Positions 1 to 6,278 of a stretch of 14,125 nucleotides of DNA are shown piece by piece. The notes below the pieces were generated by a model, which had not been told where the DNA came from, searched no databases, and was given only the letters and a program-made list of their open reading frames with translations. This DNA comes from Planctomycetaceae bacterium (GTDB lineage: Bacteria > Planctomycetota > Planctomycetia > Pirellulales > Thermoguttaceae), in contig WRMR01000063.1 of the NCBI GenBank assembly GCA_009776995.1, positions 1 to 14,125 of the forward strand. The letters are read 5' to 3'. The stretch's first letter is position 1; each line of letters starts with the position of its first letter. Both the position numbers and the translations under genes were made by a program.

Positions 1-30
1 GGCGGGGGTATTCGAGAACCCGGCGGGGAG

Positions 31-149
31 TGCAGAATGCAGAATGCAGAATGCAGAATGCAGAGTGCAGAGTGCAGAGTGCAAAGTGCAAAGTGGGGGA
101 GAGCAAAGCGCAAAGAGCCAGTGCTACCAGCGCAGTGCAAAGTGCAAAT
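31..149. repeat. 7-bp tandem (heptad) repeat array
   Basis: Nine contiguous heptads run from 31 to 93: four TGCAGAA, three TGCAGAG and two TGCAAAG. More degenerate units stay in the same phase to 149 (GAGCAAA, GCGCAAA, then TGCAAAG and TGCAAAT at 136-149). The short open frame that runs through it is only the repeat translated, so I call it non-coding. The array resembles the short tandemly repeated repetitive (STRR) heptamers described in cyanobacteria, and similar text occurs in planctomycete intergenic DNA. Related heptads occur at five other places in this window. Confidence 0.9.
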
Positions 150-176
150 ACTTTGAACTCTGAACTTTGCACTTTG
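138..176. repeat. Hairpin formed by facing heptad arrays
   Basis: CAAAGTGCAAA (138-148) is perfectly complementary to TTTGCACTTTG (166-176), giving an 11-bp stem with a 17-base loop. The right arm belongs to a second heptad array of opposite orientation at 152-179 (TTTGAAC, TCTGAAC, TTTGCAC, TTTGAAC). There is no U-tract on either side, so a terminator role is not supported. Confidence 0.7.
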
Positions 177-230
177 AACTCGACTCGCCACTTCCCCCCT
201 CACTCTGCGTTCTGCTCTCTGCGCTCTGCG
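152..230. repeat. Reverse-orientation heptad repeats, two blocks
   Basis: Block one (152-179) holds four units of the type TTTGAAC. Block two (203-230) holds CTCTGCG, TTCTGCT, CTCTGCG, CTCTGCG. Read on the minus strand these are the same kind of purine-rich heptad as the array at 31-149. I see no credible gene here. Confidence 0.8.
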
Positions 231-240
231 TGAAATTCTC

Positions 241-375
241 TTGTTTTCACCACGAAGGTCACGAAGGAACACGAAGGTTTTTCTTCGACCGCGAATTTTC
301 ACGGGTGAAACACAGATTTTTTACTCTTTTCAAAATCCATATTTACCAGTTTTTTCAGGTCACTGATTGACGCAG
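241..375. repeat. Dispersed 'caccacgaagg' repeat and degenerate tail
   Basis: CACCACGAAGG, TCACGAAGG and ACACGAAGG follow one another at about 248-277, with a ten-base period. Degenerate pieces follow ('gcgaattttcacgggtgaaacacagatt' at about 291-318 and 'actgattgacgcagg' at 362-376) that look like parts of the same repeat family, which is common between genes in Planctomycetes and Verrucomicrobia. A 20-base segment (246-265) recurs in inverted orientation on the far side of the next gene at 1520-1539. No coding potential is visible; open frames crossing it are translated repeat. Confidence 0.65.
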
Positions 376-409
376 GGAAAATACCGAATTATCATAATAT
401 ATTGATAAT
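367..409 (+). promoter_or_regulatory. Candidate promoter with overlapping palindrome, upstream of the TIR gene
   Basis: TTGACG (367-372) and TATCAT (390-395) are 17 bases apart, each one base from the sigma-70 consensus. A perfect 7-bp inverted repeat, ATTATCA (388-394) and TGATAAT (403-409) with 8 bases between, covers the -10 element and the expected start site, as an operator would. The -35 lies in repeat-derived sequence. From sequence match only. Confidence 0.4.
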
Positions 410-461
410 CATTGTCGTATTTTTTTCTGTTTTTCTTGTCAAAATGACGGAACCGTAATCT

Positions 462-1481
462 ATGTACATTAAAAAGATCGAAAATATCTTTGAACCGATC
501 GATTCCTCTGCATTGGAGCTTTCACATAATGCCGTTCATAAGCTTCGAAATGCTACGCAGGATGTGCATTCGTTCGGGATTAGTTTTGATTTCCGTTTCT
601 TACATCACGTGGAGGATTTCCGGAAGGCGATAGAAAGAGGAGTGAACATTCATGTTACCGTACTGGCACCATCTGTTGACCTTACAATTGTCGCGCCAAT
701 ATTTGGTCAGTCAGTTGAAGAGTTACGTCGTGAAATGTTATCGACAGATAGTGTAATAAAAAAGTTTCAAGAACGCTGGAAAAAACAATTTCATGTACAC
801 TATTTGGATAAACCTCCACAATACCGGCTGTTTGCAATGGACATTTATCGCAACGATCATGCTCAACCTAATGCTGTAATAATCTTCTATGGAACGAAAA
901 CTGACATCCACGAACTTCCAGCTTTCGAGTTTAATACAGTACCCAGCAATCCAGTTACAAATTACATCTCTGACTATAAAAAATTTATCGAAGCTCCTCC
1001 GCCAAAACCAAAACTAAAACTAAAACCAAAGGTTTTTTTAGTACACGGACATGATAATAACCTTCTCCATAAGGTTCGATTATTTTTGACGGAGCATAAG
1101 GTTGATTATGTAGTCCTTAACATGGAGAATAACAATGGCGACACGATTATTGAAAAACTCGAGAAGAATTCAAATGTACATTATGCGATTGTCCTTCTGA
1201 CACCAGATGACTATGGTTGTGCAATCAAAGATTTTTCTATTGATTCCGTTCCCGACTGCCTCCAACTACGTGCGAGAGAGAATATAATATTTGAATGGGG
1301 CTATCTTACTGCTAAAATTGGTAGAAAGAATATTTGTTGCATCAAAGTTGGAAAAACTACTAATATTCCAAGTGATACAAGTGGGATTGCCTATTTTGAG
1401 ATGAAAAGTCACGATGATGATATTCCAAATGCGGTTCTTAAAGAACTGAAAAAAGCTGGATTTTCTATCAAATTTCCATAG
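462..1481 (+). CDS. Lone TIR-domain effector (Cap12/Pycsar-type) with putative PLD-like sensor domain
   Basis: 339 residues, two parts. The C-terminal part (about 190-339) fits the predicted nucleotide-binding TIR-like family (PF10137 type) found in CBASS Cap12 and Pycsar effectors: VFLVHGHD at 191-198, GDTIIEKLE at 226-234, LLTPDD at 245-250 and RENIIFEWG at 272-280. E278 in FEWG is the expected catalytic glutamate. Characterised relatives cleave NAD+ when activated; activity here is inferred. The N-terminal part (about 35-178) has a strand-helix pattern (AIERGVNIHVTVLAP, then YRLFAMDIY and a lone FYGT) that reminds me of a degenerate phospholipase-D-like domain without HKD motifs; this is tentative. 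A Pro/Lys linker at 181-190 joins them. No signal peptide or membrane helix, so cytoplasmic. Two 60-base stretches I counted have 35% and 28% GC, against 65% in one stretch of the next gene, suggesting transfer. No cyclase or other defence gene is adjacent. The start lacks a clear ribosome site. Confidence 0.85.
   Translation: MYIKKIENIFEPIDSSALELSHNAVHKLRNATQDVHSFGISFDFRFLHHVEDFRKAIERGVNIHVTVLAPSVDLTIVAPIFGQSVEELRREMLSTDSVIKKFQERWKKQFHVHYLDKPPQYRLFAMDIYRNDHAQPNAVIIFYGTKTDIHELPAFEFNTVPSNPVTNYISDYKKFIEAPPPKPKLKLKPKVFLVHGHDNNLLHKVRLFLTEHKVDYVVLNMENNNGDTIIEKLEKNSNVHYAIVLLTPDDYGCAIKDFSIDSVPDCLQLRARENIIFEWGYLTAKIGRKNICCIKVGKTTNIPSDTSGIAYFEMKSHDDDIPNAVLKELKKAGFSIKFP
1002..1031 (+). repeat. Hexanucleotide repeat encoding the inter-domain linker
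   Basis: Five tandem hexamers (CCAAAA, CCAAAA, CTAAAA, CTAAAA, CCAAAG) encode residues 181-190, PKPKLKLKPK, between the N-terminal and TIR domains. Gain or loss of a unit would change the linker by two residues without a frameshift. Confidence 0.85.
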
Positions 1482-1519
1482 TGGCATTTGACAATCATTA
1501 CCTCATTCCAAACGTGTTT

Positions 1520-1539
1520 TTCATGATCTTCGTGGTGAA
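1520..1539. repeat. Inverted copy of the 'caccacgaag' repeat
   Basis: The reverse complement of this stretch matches 246-265 at 18 of 20 positions. The similarity continues on the far side (AACACG in both) after a one-base length difference. Together the two copies bracket the TIR gene in inverted orientation. Confidence 0.75.
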
Positions 1540-1540
1540 T

Positions 1541-1568
1541 AAAAAGGGCGGCCACGCCGTGACCGCCT
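1541..1568 (-). terminator. Intrinsic terminator of the RND pump gene
   Basis: Read on the minus strand, a GC-rich 9-bp stem (1559-1567 with 1547-1555, one G-U pair) closes a 3-base loop and is followed by C and five U (1541-1545). It starts about five bases past the pump's stop codon. The stem could also slow plus-strand transcripts from the TIR gene, but there is no U-tract on that side. Confidence 0.85.
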
Positions 1569-1572
1569 TGGC

Positions 1573-4500
1573 TTACGCTCTGTCTTCTGATTCTTTTTCG
1601 TTTTCGATCATTCTTTCCGCCGTTTTCCGGCCGAACGTCCAGAACAGGGCCGGGCGCACGAAAAACTCCATGAGCGTCGAGGTCATCAACCCGCCGACAA
1701 TGACGGTCGCAATCGGGTAGAGTATCTCGCGTCCCGGTGTGTCGGGCGAAAACGTGATGGGAAGCAATCCGAGCATCGCTGTCAAGGTGGTCATCAAGAC
1801 CGGTGCCACGCGGTTTCGTCCGGCCTTGACCAACATCTCTTTGGTGAAGGCTTCCCCTTCATGGCGGACGAGGTGAAAATAATGGTCGATGATCAAAATG
1901 CCGTTGCGCGAGGCGATGCCGCAAAGGGAGATCATGCCGATCAGGTTCGGGATCGACCGCGACTGGCCGGTGACAACAATGGCTGCCACCGCGCCGATCA
2001 ATGCGAGCGGTAACGCCGACATGACCTGGAGCGACATGTTGACGGAACCGAACATCCGGTACAGCACCATCAGGATACAAACAAGCGAAACGATGGAAAG
2101 CAGCACGAGCGTTCGCGATGACTCCTGTTCACTCTGGAAAAGCCCGGTCATTTCCAGGTCAACGCCGCTGCTTGTCAATTCCCTGAGATGCGGGGCAAGG
2201 ACGCGGTCGATCTCATTTTTGACATCCACCGCCGCACGTGTTTGCGGATTCATCTGGATCGTGATTTGCGTTTGTCCCGCTTCGTGGTCGATGCGGTTCG
2301 GCCCGGACGCTTCCCGGTTGATGTCCGCAACGGCGGAAAGCGGGATCAATTGTCCGTTCGGCGTTTGAACCGGCATTTGCGCCAGTGCGTCCAGGTTTTC
2401 GCGGTAACTGTCCGAAGCGCGAAGCACGACATCGATGGTACGCTTCCCTTCGAGAATGCCGGTGGCGACCGTTCCCTGCATGGCCGTTTCGATTTTGGCG
2501 TTGATATCTTCGGGAATCAGTCCGTAAGTTGCCAGTTCGTCGCGTTGGAGATGAATTCGGACTTGCGGGATGTCCTTCTGCGGCGGATCAATACGCGGGT
2601 TGCCGATGTCGGGTATCCCTGAAATGAGTTTTTGTATCCGTACGGCGCGGCGTCGCAATAACATCGGATCATCACCGCGAATTTTGATGGCGATTTTTGC
2701 CCGTGTGCCGGTTCGCAGGTGCGCGATGAGATGTTGCAGCGGCTGGTCGTAAAACGCAACGACGCCGGGCATTCTTTCCGGGGCAATGACCTCTTCAATG
2801 TCCCCAAAAATCTCCGCAATGCTCCGGCCGGACTTCAAGTCCAACATGCACATCATTTCCGACATGTTGACCGGAATCGCGTGCTCGTCCAGTTCGGCGC
2901 GGCCGGTCTTGCGGAGAACGGCGTTCACGCCGTCAATTTGCAGCAGGTCTTCCGCAACATTCGACGCAAAGGCCTCGCTCGTTTTCAATGACGTGCCGGG
3001 CGGAAGAGAGACGTTGACCTGGGGTGCCCCTTCATTGAACGGCGGCACGAAGTCGCGTTCCAGCGTGAAGAAAATCATCGCGGCCAGCAGCGTGGCCAAC
3101 AATCCGCCGGTCAGCACCGTTTTCGGAAACGTCAGGCTGAAACGGATCGCCCATTCGGCACACTGTTTTGAGATTTTCAGGATGAACGTTTCCATGTGTT
3201 TGTGCCGTTCCGCCTTGTTCGGAAGGAGCAGGTATGCCAGTACCGGCGTCACGGTCAATGAAACAATCAGGGACGCGAACAGCGAAACGATATATGCCAC
3301 TCCCATCGGGGCGAACATTTTGCCTTCCATGCCGCCGAGGAAAAACACCGGACAGAACACGATGACCACGATGATGGTGCCGTAAACGATGGAATTGCGG
3401 ATTTCACTGCTTGCCTGGAAGACCACTTGAATGACGGGCTTGCGCTCCCCGTGCGGGCATTGGAAATTCTGCCGCAGACGCCGGTAAATGTTCTCGACAT
3501 CGACGATGGCGTCATCGACCAGTTCCCCAATCGCCACGGCAAGACCGCCAAGCGTCATGGTATTGATGGAAAGCCCGAACCACGCGAACACCAGGCAGGT
3601 CATCACTATGGATATGGGAATCGCCAGCATGGTGATCAATGTGATTCGCAAATCCATCAGAAAAAGAAAGAGGACGATCACAATCAGGATAGCCCCAAGA
3701 ATCAGGGCTTCCCCGACGTTGGCAATCGCAAGATTGATGAATGTTTTTTGCTGATAGAGTGGTGCGATCCTGACATGAGGATGCGTCAGGTTGATTGTTT
3801 TCTGGATGTCATTCGAGATTTCGAGAATGCGGTTGGAAAGTTCCCGCGTGTCGATGCCGTTCTGTTTTTCCACGGTCAACACAACGGCGGGACGGCTGAT
3901 CATCGTGCCGTCCGGATTTTTCAGATAAACACCGCTTGCCCCCACTTTGGCCGCCGGACCAACGATCACATCGGCAACCTGGTGAAGCTGGATCGGCGGG
4001 TCAGTATCGCCTTTGACCACGAGCGTTTTCAAATCGTCGGGCTTTTCCAATCGCCCAATCGAACGCACCAGGAGTTCCCTCGATCCCTGACCGGTCAGAA
4101 ACCCGCCTGTCACGTTGCGGTTGCCGCCTTCCAGCGATTTCTGAATGTCCTCAAACGTCACGCCGAGCCGGAACATGTCGTCAATGCGTACCAGAACCTG
4201 GTATTGCTTGACATCGCCGCCGATGACCAGGACTTCCGAAACGCCGCCGGCACTCAACATCCGAGGCCGCACCACGCTGTCGGCCAGGGAGCGCAGTTCC
4301 ATCGGCGAAAGCTCGTTGTGTTCGTCCCAAATCGTCAGGTGCATCACTTGCCCCATCATCGACGCCATCGGGATCATGCGCGGAACGATGCCTTCGGGCA
4401 ACCGATCCATGGCGAGTTGCAGCCGCTCATCGACAATCTGGCGACAGCGAATCGCGTCCATGTTCCAGTCAAATTCAATGGTCAGAACGACCAGTCCGGC

Positions 4501-4761
4501 GGTGGAATTGCTGCGGATGGACGTGACCCCGATAGCCCCGTTCAGGTATGTTTCGATGGGCACCGTGACCAGCGACTCGGCCTCTTCCGGTGCCATGCCG
4601 GGACATTCGATAATAACAATGACTCGTGGACGGCTCAAATCGGGTAGCACGTCCACCGGCAATTGAGTCATCCGATAACTGCCGGCGACCAGTAAAATCG
4701 CCGTAAAAGCAAGGATAATCAGGCGATTGTTGAGGGAAAAGCGTATGATGGTGTTGAACAT
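1573..4761 (-). CDS. Heavy-metal efflux RND inner-membrane pump (CusA/CzcA family)
   Basis: 1062 residues, the usual length for an HME-type RND permease, which uses the proton gradient to drive substrates from the periplasm or membrane through a tripartite complex. The first helix (about 12-30) is followed by LPVDVLPDL. The fourth-helix motif AIGELVDDAIVDVEN (410-424) keeps D416 and E423, matching CzcA D408 and E415, while the CzcA D402 position is alanine. The family block FVPPFNEGAP is at 571-580, KTGRAELDEH at 618-627 and the C-terminal helices run from about 886. The three CusA copper methionines are not all kept: the M573 region reads VNVSLPPG, the M672 position appears to be H681, and a Met cluster is at 633-639. 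The metal therefore cannot be named; other substrates are possible. No adaptor (CusB/CzcB) or outer-membrane channel gene adjoins. Four heptad repeats stand just before the ATG, and no ribosome site is visible. Confidence 0.92.
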   Translation of the reverse strand: MFNTIIRFSLNNRLIILAFTAILLVAGSYRMTQLPVDVLPDLSRPRVIVIIECPGMAPEEAESLVTVPIETYLNGAIGVTSIRSNSTAGLVVLTIEFDWNMDAIRCRQIVDERLQLAMDRLPEGIVPRMIPMASMMGQVMHLTIWDEHNELSPMELRSLADSVVRPRMLSAGGVSEVLVIGGDVKQYQVLVRIDDMFRLGVTFEDIQKSLEGGNRNVTGGFLTGQGSRELLVRSIGRLEKPDDLKTLVVKGDTDPPIQLHQVADVIVGPAAKVGASGVYLKNPDGTMISRPAVVLTVEKQNGIDTRELSNRILEISNDIQKTINLTHPHVRIAPLYQQKTFINLAIANVGEALILGAILIVIVLFLFLMDLRITLITMLAIPISIVMTCLVFAWFGLSINTMTLGGLAVAIGELVDDAIVDVENIYRRLRQNFQCPHGERKPVIQVVFQASSEIRNSIVYGTIIVVIVFCPVFFLGGMEGKMFAPMGVAYIVSLFASLIVSLTVTPVLAYLLLPNKAERHKHMETFILKISKQCAEWAIRFSLTFPKTVLTGGLLATLLAAMIFFTLERDFVPPFNEGAPQVNVSLPPGTSLKTSEAFASNVAEDLLQIDGVNAVLRKTGRAELDEHAIPVNMSEMMCMLDLKSGRSIAEIFGDIEEVIAPERMPGVVAFYDQPLQHLIAHLRTGTRAKIAIKIRGDDPMLLRRRAVRIQKLISGIPDIGNPRIDPPQKDIPQVRIHLQRDELATYGLIPEDINAKIETAMQGTVATGILEGKRTIDVVLRASDSYRENLDALAQMPVQTPNGQLIPLSAVADINREASGPNRIDHEAGQTQITIQMNPQTRAAVDVKNEIDRVLAPHLRELTSSGVDLEMTGLFQSEQESSRTLVLLSIVSLVCILMVLYRMFGSVNMSLQVMSALPLALIGAVAAIVVTGQSRSIPNLIGMISLCGIASRNGILIIDHYFHLVRHEGEAFTKEMLVKAGRNRVAPVLMTTLTAMLGLLPITFSPDTPGREILYPIATVIVGGLMTSTLMEFFVRPALFWTFGRKTAERMIENEKESEDRA

Positions 4762-4762
4762 G

Positions 4763-4790
4763 AGACTTTAGGCAGGAGGCTTTAGGACTT
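4763..4790. repeat. Four heptad repeats at the pump's start codon
   Basis: On the minus strand four units follow one another (AAGTCCT, AAAGCCT, CCTGCCT, AAAGTCT) and end one base before the ATG of the RND pump, filling the place where a ribosome-binding site would lie. Confidence 0.75.
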
Positions 4791-4820
4791 GTCTAGAAAT
4801 AACATTTTCAACTGTTACGT

Positions 4821-5167
4821 TCATTTGGGTTTGATCGTATCGTTCCATTTTCCCAAAAGATCGTTGCGAACGATGTTCCGGGAATCAAGTTGTTCGTTGC
4901 TGATTTTTCGTTTTGTCGGGTAAGTATTGTGATCTTCTATCGTATAAACTTTCAAACCGGTGCTACTCGTTGTATGAGCAAGCAAATGGATGATGACATC
5001 CAAACTGACAAGCGGTTGCCCCTTCCAACTCGTGCAACAAGTGACAAACCTGGGTTTTGGAAACATGGAACCCTTGTTCGTTCAACACATCACACAATTA
5101 TCTTGTACTTTTCGTTGTCCAACGCCCCGGACAAAACCCGGTACTTCCGTGCAAAGATTTCTTCCAT
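4821..5167 (-). pseudogene. Decayed ISAzo13-type transposase remnant
   Basis: Three minus-strand pieces in different frames look like one broken transposase. The first (from ATG at 5167) reads MEEIFARKYRVLSGALDNEK and stops after about 25 codons, like an ISAzo13 N-terminus. The second reads LNEQGFHVSKTQVCHLLHEL, like the part with 'GhxVSxxTVxxLLxELG'. The third (up to the TGA at 4821) holds WKGQPLVSLDVIIHLLAHTT and ends NDTIKPK, like the family's C-terminus 'GxPLVSxxVIVNLIxxTTTxTGLKV...WNYTIxPR'. The catalytic core between pieces two and three is missing, so it is inactive. I recognised the family from memory of its consensus. Terminal inverted repeats were not identified. It lies where the RND pump's partner genes might be expected. 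Confidence 0.7.
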
Positions 5168-5181
5168 AAAATTTCTCCATG

Positions 5182-5221
5182 AAAAAAATCTTAACATATT
5201 TACGTACATTTGTAAATGTTA
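5182..5221 (-). terminator. Intrinsic terminator after uppS
   Basis: On the minus strand, AACATTTAC (5220-5212) pairs with GTAAATATGTT (5203-5193) with a two-base bulge, an 8-base loop and one more A-T pair outside (5221 with 5192). AAG, A and seven U follow (5188-5182). The stem is AT-rich and only moderately stable. It lies about 45 bases past the uppS stop codon, with no other gene in between. Confidence 0.6.
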
Positions 5222-5264
5222 TTTTTGGACGACTCATTTGGGATACCATTTGTGAAGAGGTGTG

Positions 5265-6032
5265 CTACCCCTGCTCCTTGCTCACATTGCGGGTTCTGGC
5301 TTCCGGCGAAACGGCACCAAAGCGGCGTTGGCGTTTTGAGAAATCGTCGATGGCTTCGAGTAACCGTTCGCGGTTGAAGTCGGGCCAGAGAGTTTGCGTG
5401 ACCCAGATTTCCGCATAACTGAGTTGCCAGAGCAGGTAGTTGCTCAGTCGCAGTTCGCCCGATGTGCGAATCAGCAAATCCGGGTCGGGACAGCCTGCCG
5501 TATCCAGCCGGTTTGAGATGAGCGTTTCGTCGATGTCGTCCGGTGCGATGCGATTTTGTTCGACTTCCCGCGCGATGCGTTTGACTGCATCGACGATTTC
5601 CGCCCGCGAACCGTAGTTGATCGCCAGACAAAGCGTCATGCCCGTATTGGCCGCCGTCATGCCGACCGTGCGGTCCATTTCCTCCAGTGCGAAATCGGGC
5701 ATACGCTCGCGCCGCCCGATAATTATCAACCGGATGTTGTTTTTCATCAGCGTGGGGCGTTCCGCAACCATGTAATGGCGGAGCAACTGCATGAGGAAAT
5801 CCAGTTCTTCGCTTGGACGTTTCCAGTTTTCGCTCGAAAGGCAATACAGTGTCAACTGACCGACGCCCAATTCGCTGCACGCTTCGGTCACTTCGCGCAC
5901 GACGGCCGCACCTTGCCGATGCCCTTCATAGCGAGGCTTGCCCTGCTGCATCGCCCAGCGTCCGTTGCCGTCCATGATGATGGCAATATGCTGCGGGATG
6001 CGCCGGGGGATGATTCGCGAAACGTCCGTCAT
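5265..6032 (-). CDS. uppS: Undecaprenyl diphosphate synthase (cis-prenyltransferase)
   Basis: 255 residues from the chosen ATG at 6032. The enzyme adds isopentenyl units in cis to farnesyl diphosphate to make the C55 carrier lipid for peptidoglycan and other envelope polymers, and acts in the cytoplasm at the membrane. IIMDGNGRWA (18-27) holds the catalytic D21. HRQGA (38-42), LYCLSSENWKRP (62-73), LLIRTSGELRLSNYLLWQ (186-203) and YAEIW (206-210) are the other conserved blocks in the usual order. An in-frame ATG at 6143 would add 37 residues (MDRIGRETALPGH...) with no family similarity, encoded by an inverted-repeat leader, so I prefer 6032, which gives the usual length. It is the last gene of a minus-strand series with dsbD, 246 bases downstream of that gene. 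No clear ribosome-binding site. Confidence 0.95.
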   Translation of the reverse strand: MTDVSRIIPRRIPQHIAIIMDGNGRWAMQQGKPRYEGHRQGAAVVREVTEACSELGVGQLTLYCLSSENWKRPSEELDFLMQLLRHYMVAERPTLMKNNIRLIIIGRRERMPDFALEEMDRTVGMTAANTGMTLCLAINYGSRAEIVDAVKRIAREVEQNRIAPDDIDETLISNRLDTAGCPDPDLLIRTSGELRLSNYLLWQLSYAEIWVTQTLWPDFNRERLLEAIDDFSKRQRRFGAVSPEARTRNVSKEQG

Positions 6033-6073
6033 GGGATTCTCAATGCGTTGGAAAGTACCTTGGCTTATACAGT

Positions 6074-6182
6074 AGCCGGGAACGAAGTGAGCGTGGCAAA
6101 CGGAGTGACCGGGGAGTGCGGTTTCCCGCCCAATCCGGTCCACTCCATTCGGTTACGTTGTGGCCTCTCTGCGTTCCCGGCT
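6074..6182. promoter_or_regulatory. Large inverted-repeat structure between dsbD and uppS
   Basis: AGCCGGGAACG (6074-6084) and CGTTCCCGGCT (6172-6182) form a perfect 11-bp outer stem. Inside, GGAGTGACCGG (6102-6112) pairs with CCGGTCCACTCC (6135-6146) with one bulged C, and GCGG/CCGC (6118-6121, 6126-6129) can form the tip. A degenerate direct repeat (AACGAAGTGAGCG, AACGGAGTGACCG) lies in the left half. On the minus strand it would be a folded leader ending about 40 bases before the uppS ATG. It could be an attenuator, a processing site or a dispersed palindromic element. No U-tract follows. Confidence 0.5.
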
Positions 6183-6278
6183 GTGTTTTTGGCCTCTGCT
6201 TGCATGATGTAACAAAACACGCACCGCAGGAATTTTAATAAAAGCCGGAATGAAACACGGCGCAACGACGGGATGAAT

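Noticed and set aside
31..149. CRISPR array
   Set aside because: The repeats are 7-bp and contiguous, with no unique spacers and no cas genes nearby.
30..233. 67-codon open frame on the plus strand
   Set aside because: Its product is only the 7-bp repeats read through (MQNAECRMQNAECR), which is not a protein-like sequence.
462..1481. Complete CBASS or Pycsar operon
   Set aside because: Only the TIR effector is present; the neighbours are repeats and a metal pump, and no cyclase gene is in the window.
3427..4647. 406-codon open frame opposite the RND pump
   Set aside because: It is fully antisense to a well-conserved pump gene, is rich in His/Arg/Asp as such shadows are, and has no recognisable domain.
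4890..5255. 121-codon plus-strand frame
   Set aside because: It is antisense to the transposase relic and ends in the AT-rich terminator; no domain recognised.
6033..6143. Longer uppS start at 6143
   Set aside because: The extra 37 residues have no family match and are encoded by an inverted repeat; ATG 6032 gives the usual length.
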